Assembly: GCA_903840825.1 (NCBI GenBank)
Contig: CAIMHL010000683.1
Coordinates: 1-5,980 of the forward strand
Direction: 5' to 3'
DNA: 5,980 nucleotides
From: an uncultured beta proteobacterium
Lineage (GTDB): Bacteria > Pseudomonadota > Gammaproteobacteria > Burkholderiales > Burkholderiaceae_C
Positions 1 to 5,166 of this stretch are shown piece by piece. The notes beneath the pieces were generated by a model. That model was not told the origin of the DNA. It saw nothing but the letters and a program-made list of their open reading frames with translations, and ran no database searches. Position numbers and translations under genes: made by a program. The stretch's first letter is position 1, and each line of letters begins with the position of its first letter.

Positions 1-322
1 CGCCCGGCTGGTCGGCACGCTCAATGGTGCACCAGCTCTCAAAGGTGGTCCGACCGGGGTCGCTGACAAACATCTTCACGACAATATCGCCGGGATATTC
101 AAGTTGTTTGTAAAAGTTGCAAAAGGCATTGACGATCACGGGGCCGTCACCTTTGGGGTCGGGCACGCAGCCGATGGCGTGCATCCAGTCGATGCGGCAA
201 GTCTCCAAATACCTGAAATACACCGTATTGTTGACATGCCCCATGGCATCCATATCGCCCCAGCGAATGGGCATGCTCATCTCAAAAACAAGCTTTTTTT
301 GTTCAGGAATTTCAATTTTCAT
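1..322 (-). CDS. Acyl-CoA thioesterase, 4HBT/FadM-YbgC hotdog family (3' end outside window)
   Basis: Translating the minus strand from the ATG at 322 gives 107 residues that run off the left edge. Residues 20-40 carry the hotdog signature: D23-M-D25-A-M-G-H-V-N-N followed by a Y-F-R-Y-L-E helix. This is typical of 4-hydroxybenzoyl-CoA thioesterase-like enzymes, and D25 aligns with the family's catalytic Asp. Such enzymes hydrolyse acyl-CoA to free acid and CoA in the cytoplasm; the substrate cannot be told from sequence. Family members are usually 130-160 residues, so roughly 30-50 C-terminal residues are missing. The start is supported by AAAGG at 330-334 with a 7-base spacer. The ATG overlaps the TGA of the upstream transporter gene (ATGA), which suggests translational coupling and one mRNA. 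No signal peptide is visible. The family call is secure; the exact role is not. Confidence 0.88.
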   Translation of the reverse strand, partial: MKIEIPEQKKLVFEMSMPIRWGDMDAMGHVNNTVYFRYLETCRIDWMHAIGCVPDPKGDGPVIVNAFCNFYKQLEYPGDIVVKMFVSDPGRTTFESWCTIERADQPG

Positions 323-1218
323 CGGTGCGCCTTTATCGAAATCAGGATGCCAAAAACGAAGAGCAGACAAGCTGCAAACTGTGCCGAAGTAGGCCACAGA
401 CCATCCCAGGCAAAAGAGTACAGCAGCGCAAAGATCGTTTCGCTCACAATCAGTTGACCGCACAAACTGGCGCTCAAGCGCTGGCTAGCGACATTCCACA
501 GCAAGGTCGCCAGCCAGGCAGAGCCCAAACCAGTTGCTATACAAATAATAGCTGCTTTAGCTATTCCATCAAGGGCCAGAAGCACTTTTGACTCCGAACC
601 CAGCAACCACCACATGGCTATGGCGCCCAACCCTGTGGATACCCCCAGCCAATTGGCCCAGTCCGACGCCCTGAGGTCAGGGTGGCTTTTGAGCCAACTG
701 GAATTGAGCACGGCAAAGGCGGTCCACAACACCATGGCTGCTGTGGCATAAAAGATGCCCCGCCAAAAGTCGGGGTGCACGTCAACACCGGGTAGGTAGA
801 GGACAGCCTGCGCCATCAGCAAAAGCCCGGCAGCGGTGAGTGCCAGTCCAGGCAGCCAGGCTTTCCAACTCAAGCCGGCCGGACGGCCCAGCAGCATGAC
901 CCACAGCGGAATCGTACCGATGATCAGGGCCGGCAGTTCGGTGCCCAGGTCTTTGATGGACAGGACCAGCAAGAGGTAATAGCCCGTGTAGCCCAGCACG
1001 CTCATCAACACGGCAAACAAAGCCTGGTTCAAACTGGGCAGGCGCAAAGTCTGCCATTGCCACAGCATCAACAAAGCGGACAAGCCACCAAAACTGACAA
1101 AGCGCCCAGCAGCCAAGTCCACAGGAGACAAACCCGGGGTCATGCGTGGCGCCACAAACACCAACCCCCACAGCGCACCCGCGGCCAAACCCGCTGAGAT
1201 TCCTTTCAACATAACCAT
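319..1218 (-). CDS. DMT-superfamily EamA-type transporter
   Basis: A 299-residue, very hydrophobic protein with about ten predicted membrane segments in two similar halves, the arrangement of EamA (DUF6/RhaT-like) drug/metabolite transporters of about 300 residues. The first segment (residues 5-24) contains the family's A-x-G-A-L-W-G-x-x-F pattern. Segment 9 contains an S-E-T-I-F-A-L-L-Y stretch, like the conserved 'P-V-x-A-x-L' end-half segment of the family. It sits in the inner membrane; the cargo (metabolite, amino acid or xenobiotic) is unknown. The frame is open up to 1332, but the extra 38 residues are Arg/Trp-rich and unlike a DMT N-terminus. I therefore place the start at the ATG at 1218, 13 bases after an AGGAG at 1232-1236. 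The ATG at 1212 is an alternative. The stop overlaps the downstream thioesterase start, so the two are probably cotranscribed. Confidence 0.88.
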   Translation of the reverse strand: MVMLKGISAGLAAGALWGLVFVAPRMTPGLSPVDLAAGRFVSFGGLSALLMLWQWQTLRLPSLNQALFAVLMSVLGYTGYYLLLVLSIKDLGTELPALIIGTIPLWVMLLGRPAGLSWKAWLPGLALTAAGLLLMAQAVLYLPGVDVHPDFWRGIFYATAAMVLWTAFAVLNSSWLKSHPDLRASDWANWLGVSTGLGAIAMWWLLGSESKVLLALDGIAKAAIICIATGLGSAWLATLLWNVASQRLSASLCGQLIVSETIFALLYSFAWDGLWPTSAQFAACLLFVFGILISIKAHR

Positions 1219-1243
1219 AAACGCAAGGAAGCTCCTGAAATAA

Positions 1244-1272
1244 ATGAAATTTTGCGGCTTTCGACTTGGCAA
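1244..1272 (-). promoter_or_regulatory. Possible sigma70 promoter for the transporter-thioesterase pair
   Basis: On the minus strand TTGCCA (1267-1272; 5 of 6 to TTGACA) and TTTCAT (1244-1249; 4 of 6 to TATAAT) are separated by 17 bases. They would start transcription near 1237, about 20 bases before the ATG at 1218. The leader would be very short, with the AGGAG at its 5' end, which weakens the call. This is pattern matching only. Confidence 0.25.
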
Positions 1273-1410
1273 ACGCCGCCATTGACGCGGGTTGTCCAGA
1301 CACCCCCAACAGCTGCCTAAAATAGCAAGCACAATAGCTCAGGCTAAATCGAAGGCTTGAGTTCAGGCCAACCCCTATTATCTTGCGATAAAAACCCCAA
1401 AGAGAGCAGC

Positions 1411-3102
1411 ATGACAAACCAGGAAATACTTGCCCAGTTCGGCCCCCGCGAAGCGATGGACTATGACGTTGTGGTGGTGGGGGGTGGCCCAGGCGGCTTG
1501 GCCACTGCCATACGCATCAAACAGTTGGCGACCGAATCAGGCAAAGAGGTGTCAGTGGTCGTGCTGGAAAAAGGCTCAGAGCCCGGTGCCCACATTTTGT
1601 CGGGTGCCATCATGGACCCCGTCGCTATCACTGAGTTGTTCCCCGACTGGAAAGCCATGGGCGCACCGCTCAATCAGCCTGTCACCGATGATGCCATGGT
1701 GTTTTTGGGTGAGCAGTCTGCGGTTCGCACCCCCAACTTCCTGCTACCCGCGTGTTTTCAAAACCACGGCAATTACATCGTCAGCTTGGGCGCCGTCACG
1801 GCCTGGATGGCGCAGCAGGCTGAAAACCTGGGCGTTGAAATCTTCCCTGGCTTCGCGGCTGCGGAAGTGCTTTACAACGACGACAGCTCGGTCAAAGGCG
1901 TGGCCACGGGAAATATGGGCGTCGGCAAAGATGGCGAGCCGGGTGAGAATTTTCAGATCGGCATGGAGTTGCTAGGCAAATACACCGTGTTTGCCGAAGG
2001 CGCCCGCGGGCACTTGGGCAAGCAACTGATTGCCAAGTTCAATCTCGATGAAGGCTGCGATCCACAAACCTATGGCTTGGGCATCAAAGAGCTGTGGGAA
2101 ATTGACCCGGCCCGCCACCAACCCGGTTTTGTCTTGCACACCGCCGGTTGGCCGATGGAAAACAGCACTTACGGCGGTGCATTTTTGTACCACCTGGAAG
2201 ACAACAAAGTGGCGCTGGGCTTCATCACCGGGCTGGACTATGCCAACCCCTACCTGAGCCCGTTTGAAGAATTCCAACGCTGGAAAACCCACCCAAACAT
2301 ACGCTACTACTTCGAGAATGCAAAAGGCGAAGTCAACGCCAAGCGTTTGGCCTATGGCGCCCGCGCCATCACGGCAGGCGGTCTGATGTCGCTGCCCAAA
2401 ACCGTGTTCCCGGGCGGTGCGCTTGTGGGTTGCGACGCTGGCTTTTTGAACGTGAGCCGCATCAAAGGCAGCCACGCCGCCATCAAGACCGGCATGATGG
2501 CTGCCGAGGCTGCCTTTGACGCCATCGTGGCGGGCCGTCAGCACGATGAGCTGGCCGCCTACCCCGAGGCCTTCGAGAAAAGCTGGCTTTACACCGAGCT
2601 GAACAAATCACGCAACTTCAAGGCTTGGTTTAAAAAGGGCCTGACCGTAGGCACCATGATGACCGGCGTTGAGCAGTTTTTGCTCAGGGGCAACATCCCC
2701 TGGACGCTGCGCCGCGACAAGCCTGATCACGCCTACCTCAAACCCGCCGCAGAGTGCCAACCCATCATCTACCCCAAGCCCGATGGCAAACTCACCTTTG
2801 ACCGCTTGAGCAGCGTGTTCATCAGCAACACCAACCACGAAGAGCAGCAACCCGCACACTTGACGCTAAAAGACGCGTCGGTGCCTGTGTCGGTCAACTT
2901 GGCGCTTTATGACGGACCAGAAGCCCGCTACTGCCCGGCTGGCGTTTATGAATACGTCAAGAACGCCGACAACACCGACCGCCTGCAAATCAATGCGCAA
3001 AATTGCGTGCACTGTAAAACCTGCGACATCAAAGACCCCACCCAAAATATCGTGTGGGTGACACCTGAAGGCGGCGGCGGACCCAACTACGCAGGCATGT
3101 AA
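1411..3102 (+). CDS. Electron-transfer flavoprotein:ubiquinone oxidoreductase (ETF-QO)
   Basis: This 563-residue protein transfers electrons from reduced ETF to ubiquinone at the inner membrane, linking fatty-acid, amino-acid and sarcosine/dimethylglycine dehydrogenases to respiration. Visible features, in order: the FAD dinucleotide motif G-G-G-P-G-G at residues 24-29, with E53 ending the second strand; the family-typical E-P-G-A-H-I-L-S-G-A block at 57-66; a second FAD segment G-C-D-A-G-F-L-N at 340-347 running into R-I-K-G-S-H; a G-N-I-P-W-T-L-R block at 427-434; and a C-terminal [4Fe-4S] domain with ligands C508, C532, C535 and C538 before a G-G-G-G-P-N-Y end. All four Cys are present and the length is normal, so it looks intact. 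The frame extends upstream to a TTG at 1357, but the ATG at 1411, preceded by AGAGAG, gives the normal N-terminus. The ETF genes themselves are not in the window. Sometimes called etfD. Confidence 0.97.
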   Translation: MTNQEILAQFGPREAMDYDVVVVGGGPGGLATAIRIKQLATESGKEVSVVVLEKGSEPGAHILSGAIMDPVAITELFPDWKAMGAPLNQPVTDDAMVFLGEQSAVRTPNFLLPACFQNHGNYIVSLGAVTAWMAQQAENLGVEIFPGFAAAEVLYNDDSSVKGVATGNMGVGKDGEPGENFQIGMELLGKYTVFAEGARGHLGKQLIAKFNLDEGCDPQTYGLGIKELWEIDPARHQPGFVLHTAGWPMENSTYGGAFLYHLEDNKVALGFITGLDYANPYLSPFEEFQRWKTHPNIRYYFENAKGEVNAKRLAYGARAITAGGLMSLPKTVFPGGALVGCDAGFLNVSRIKGSHAAIKTGMMAAEAAFDAIVAGRQHDELAAYPEAFEKSWLYTELNKSRNFKAWFKKGLTVGTMMTGVEQFLLRGNIPWTLRRDKPDHAYLKPAAECQPIIYPKPDGKLTFDRLSSVFISNTNHEEQQPAHLTLKDASVPVSVNLALYDGPEARYCPAGVYEYVKNADNTDRLQINAQNCVHCKTCDIKDPTQNIVWVTPEGGGGPNYAGM

Positions 3103-3112
3103 TCTGCCCAGT

Positions 3113-3156
3113 AAACCCTTGCTGGCTCACTAAGAGCAGCACGGGTTTCTTCCTTT
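3113..3156 (+). terminator. Intrinsic terminator after ETF-QO
   Basis: Beginning 10 bases after the ETF-QO stop, AAACCC (3113-3118), TGCTG (3120-3124) and CTC (3126-3128) pair with GAG (3134-3136), CAGCA (3137-3141) and GGGTTT (3143-3148). There is one T/C mismatch, one bulged G and an ACTAA loop. A pyrimidine-rich CTTCCTTT tail follows. The stem is long but the T tract is interrupted, so termination may be partial. It lies just upstream of gcvH. Confidence 0.6.
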
Positions 3157-3182
3157 AAAATCTCAGCTTTTTGGATTTCTCA

Positions 3183-3575
3183 ATGACGATCTACTACACC
3201 CCGGAACACGTTTGGCTCAGCACAGAAGGCCACGCCACTTTATGCGCTGGCGCTGTCGTGACCGTGGGCATCACCCAACATGCCCAAGACACTTTGGGTG
3301 ACATCGTGTTTGTTGAGCTACCCGCGATTGGCAAGGTCATCACGGGTAAAGACGTGGCGGGCGTTGTCGAATCGGTCAAAGCTGCTGCTGACGTGTTTAT
3401 GCCCATCACAGGAGAGATTGTGGAGGTCAACGAAGCCCTTCGCGCAGACCCTGCCTTGGCCAACTCGGACCCCCTGAGCGCCGGTTGGTTCTTCAAAGTG
3501 AAGGTCAGTGAAGGTGCAAACCGTGACGACCTCATGGACGAGGCCGCCTACTCTGGCTTTGCCGCCAACGCCTAA
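3183..3575 (+). CDS. gcvH: Glycine cleavage system H protein (lipoyl carrier)
   Basis: A 130-residue protein of the usual GcvH length. It carries the lipoyl-bound aminomethyl arm between the P, T and L proteins of the glycine cleavage complex in the cytoplasm. Recognisable parts are the N-terminal Y-T-P-E-H-V-W-L block (residues 5-12), the G-I-T-x-x-A-Q-D-T-L-G-D-I-V-F-V-E-L-P stretch (29-47), and the lipoylation site E-S-V-K-A-A-A-D with K66 as modified lysine. The P-I-T-G-E-I-V-E-V-N-E-A-L segment of the lipoyl fold follows. The start is the ATG at 3183; an upstream in-frame TTG at 3171 would add only four residues and has no ribosome site. The Shine-Dalgarno is weak (GGA 7 bases before ATG). 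No gcvT, gcvP or lpd is adjacent: ETF-QO lies upstream and a convergent gene downstream. TAAAAT at 3156-3161 could be a -10 box, without a good -35. Confidence 0.96.
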   Translation: MTIYYTPEHVWLSTEGHATLCAGAVVTVGITQHAQDTLGDIVFVELPAIGKVITGKDVAGVVESVKAAADVFMPITGEIVEVNEALRADPALANSDPLSAGWFFKVKVSEGANRDDLMDEAAYSGFAANA

Positions 3576-3609
3576 AGCGGTTTAACGCGGCCCCAAGCCT
3601 GGCGCTTTA
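3573..3609. repeat. Inverted repeat joining the two convergent stop codons
   Basis: TAAAGCG (3573-3579) and CGCTTTA (3603-3609) are perfect 7-base inverted arms around a 23-base loop. The outer end of each arm is the TAA stop of one of the convergent genes: gcvH on plus, the 159-residue protein on minus. A small inner GGC/GCC pairing (3589-3591 with 3597-3599) is possible. There is little T tract, so as a terminator it would be weak. Confidence 0.5.
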
Positions 3610-4086
3610 GTGCCGGGGCTTGCCCGGCTTTTTGGCTTTTTCTTGTGCCTGCTCAGCCAATTCCCGAATGCGTTCGGCCATGGCGTCGTAGGTTACGGCG
3701 TGCTCTTCCTGGGCCTTTGCCGCATTGATGAAAGCATAGAAATGCCGGTCATTGACCCAAAACGTACCCTCGGCTGAATACTCGTCCAGCGCATCGGCAA
3801 AGTTTTGTACATCCTGCTCGGTGGCAAAGAAGTCGGTTAGGAAGGCATCACGCGAGCCCAACCCGGCTTCGACGGCAGCAGTCAGGCTGTCGAGCATCTG
3901 GTTGATCAGGCTCTCATCAAAATCGTCGCTAATGTTCTTGAACGGGGTGAGTAGACCGGTGCGTGGATCGAATCCACCACGCGACTCGATGCGCTCCAGC
4001 AGTTCGGGCAAGTCGGCTGCTGGCGTATCGGCTTGGATGCCGTCATAAGAGGTAGGCGTGAAACGGGGAATATAGGCAGTGACCAT
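3607..4086 (-). CDS. Uncharacterised 159-residue soluble protein
   Basis: I do not recognise this protein. It has no signal peptide, membrane segment or Cys residues. Residues 1-50 are rich in Pro, Thr and Gly and look extended, with an R-G-G-F-D-P-R-T-G-L-L-T-P segment at 36-48. Residues 53-105 are acidic and probably helical (D-D-F-D-E-S-L, then alternating hydrophobic and acidic residues). An aromatic patch at 109-119 (F-W-V-N-D-R-H-F-Y-A-F) follows, then an amphipathic helix (about 121-150) and a Lys/Arg-rich tail ending K-P-G-K-P-R-H. The ATG at 4086 has AAGG five bases upstream, good evidence that it is translated. The start lies 28 bases after the stop of the dehydrogenase gene on the same strand with no terminator seen between, so it is likely cotranscribed. 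Function unknown; a binding or accessory role would be a guess. Confidence 0.8.
   Translation of the reverse strand: MVTAYIPRFTPTSYDGIQADTPAADLPELLERIESRGGFDPRTGLLTPFKNISDDFDESLINQMLDSLTAAVEAGLGSRDAFLTDFFATEQDVQNFADALDEYSAEGTFWVNDRHFYAFINAAKAQEEHAVTYDAMAERIRELAEQAQEKAKKPGKPRH
3612..3633 (+). terminator. Intrinsic terminator of gcvH, inside the convergent gene
   Basis: GCCGGG (3612-3617) pairs perfectly with CCCGGC (3623-3628) across a GCTTG loop, followed at once by TTTTT (3629-3633), GGC and a second T-rich run. This is a textbook rho-independent terminator for plus-strand transcription, 36 bases after the gcvH stop. The same bases encode the basic C-terminal tail of the minus-strand gene. 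Confidence 0.75.
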
Positions 4087-4114
4087 GGAGACCTTAAATG
4101 GATGAGCACAGATT

Positions 4115-5056
4115 TTAAGGCGCAGGTTTATGGCGCTTACTTTGAGCTAAATAAGTCTTGAGCACGGCAGCGTCATCCAGATCGCCCCAACCCATCGCCA
4201 AGGTTTCTTTGAAGTGCGCCAAGGCTGCCTCCCCCAGCGGCGTAGGTGAGCCGATACTGGCGGCCATGGCCGTGGCTAAGCCGACGTCTTTGGTCAGGAT
4301 GTTCGTGGCGGCACGCGGTGCAAAATCATCCTTCAAGGCCCGCGCCATGCGGTCCTGAAAAATCCAGGACGCGCCACTGGAGGCCTCGATGAGCTTGAAT
4401 ATTTTTTGCGCGTCCAAGCCTAAATTCAACCCCAGCGCCAGCGCCTCAGCACCGGCCACCAGGTTGATGCCCGCCAGAAGATTGTTGACCAGCTTCGCTT
4501 TGGCGCCATCGCCAATGTCGGCACTGATGTGAAACCGCTTGTCGGCCAGATCATTAAAAAGGGGCTCCAGTGATGCCAGCAAGCTAGGGTCGCCGGCCAA
4601 CATCATGCTCATGGTGCCTGCGAGTGCACGGGCGGGTCCACCAGAAATGGGGGCATCGATACAAGCCACGCCGTGCTGCGCCAGCTTTTGGGCAATGGCG
4701 ATGGTGTCTTGCGGGGCGATGGTTGAACAAATGACCACAGTTTTCCCTGACAAACCTGCACCAACCAGCGCAGGCTTATCACCCTCACCAAAAAGCACCT
4801 CATTAATCTGGCTTGCGTTAACGACCACCAGCAAGATAACCGCCGCCAGCAAGGCAACAGCTCGGGGGGATTCGCAAACCACCATGCCCGCAGCTTGTGC
4901 TTCGTCCTGCGCCTCTGGCCGAATATCGTTGACAGCCAGCACATACCCTTGACGGCTGAGGTTGTGCGCCATCGCCATGCCCATGGCACCCAAGCCTATG
5001 ATGCCGACCTTGTGGGCAGGGACACGTTGCAAAGGTAATTGAGGCGTTGAAGGCAT
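4115..5056 (-). CDS. NAD(P)-dependent beta-hydroxyacid dehydrogenase, L-threonate dehydrogenase (LtnD/YgbJ)-like
   Basis: This 313-residue cytoplasmic enzyme belongs to the 3-hydroxyisobutyrate dehydrogenase family. The N-terminal Rossmann domain has G-L-G-A-M-G at residues 21-26, with D44 at the end of the second strand; an acidic residue there usually favours NAD+ over NADP+. The substrate motif D-A-P-I-S-G-G spans 134-140. The catalytic helix follows G-D-G-A-K-A, with K188 as the catalytic Lys and N192 conserved. The V-V-N-A-S-Q-I-N-E-V-L-F-G-E stretch (78-91) and the C-terminal S-W-I-F-Q-D-R-M and F-A-P-R-A-A blocks resemble L-threonate dehydrogenase (LtnD/YgbJ) more than HIBADH, MmsB or GarR. 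The LtnD partners (OtnK-type kinase, OtnC aldolase, OtnI isomerase) are absent from the window, so the substrate is uncertain. The Shine-Dalgarno before the ATG at 5056 is weak, but no better in-frame start is visible. Probably an operon with the 159-residue gene. Confidence 0.9.
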   Translation of the reverse strand: MPSTPQLPLQRVPAHKVGIIGLGAMGMAMAHNLSRQGYVLAVNDIRPEAQDEAQAAGMVVCESPRAVALLAAVILLVVVNASQINEVLFGEGDKPALVGAGLSGKTVVICSTIAPQDTIAIAQKLAQHGVACIDAPISGGPARALAGTMSMMLAGDPSLLASLEPLFNDLADKRFHISADIGDGAKAKLVNNLLAGINLVAGAEALALGLNLGLDAQKIFKLIEASSGASWIFQDRMARALKDDFAPRAATNILTKDVGLATAMAASIGSPTPLGEAALAHFKETLAMGWGDLDDAAVLKTYLAQSKRHKPAP

Positions 5057-5122
5057 GGTAAAAACTTGCTCAGGGTTAGAAGAAATCAGACTTCAATGCT
5101 AACGCGAAGCAAGCTAATGAGA

Positions 5123-5142
5123 AGAGCGCCCTAAGGCGCTCT
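5123..5142 (-). terminator. Intrinsic terminator after the formate dehydrogenase subunit
   Basis: AGAGCGCC (5123-5130) and GGCGCTCT (5135-5142) form a perfect 8-bp stem with a four-base loop, starting 24 bases beyond the stop of the minus-strand fdsA-like gene. On the minus strand it is followed by the T-rich TCTCATT. The tail is imperfect, but stem quality and placement fit a terminator. It separates fdsA from the dehydrogenase gene downstream. Confidence 0.6.
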
Positions 5143-5166
5143 GTGCTTCAACCCTGAACCAGTGCG

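Noticed and set aside
1219..1332. Upstream extension of the transporter frame by 38 residues to a start at 1332.
   Set aside because: The added residues are Arg/Trp-rich and not part of the DMT fold. An AGGAG lies before the ATG at 1218, and a possible promoter lies within the extension.
1328..1350. Short hairpin-like palindromes such as TAGC/GCTA in the divergent intergenic region.
   Set aside because: Stems are only 4 bp, with no symmetry matching a known operator; expected by chance.
1357..1381. TTGAGT ... TATTAT as a sigma70 promoter for ETF-QO.
   Set aside because: The spacer is only 13 bases. TATTAT may be a real -10 box, but no acceptable -35 lies 16-18 bases upstream.
1357..1410. 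Upstream TTG start for ETF-QO, adding 18 residues.
   Set aside because: The ATG at 1411 has a purine-rich ribosome site and gives the usual ETF-QO N-terminus. The extension is low-quality sequence with no ribosome site.
782..1417. A 211-codon minus-strand open frame across the transporter's 5' half and the intergenic region.
   Set aside because: It is out of frame with the clear membrane protein, has no recognisable domain and a Cys/Trp/Gly-rich shadow composition.
1972..2544. A 190-codon minus-strand open frame opposite ETF-QO.
   Set aside because: It is antisense to a fully conserved part of ETF-QO, and the translation looks like a shadow of its codon bias. Same for the smaller frame at 2608-2859.
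3103..3182. Glycine riboswitch upstream of gcvH.
   Set aside because: Only 80 bases separate the genes and most are taken by the terminator hairpin. A tandem glycine aptamer would not fit.
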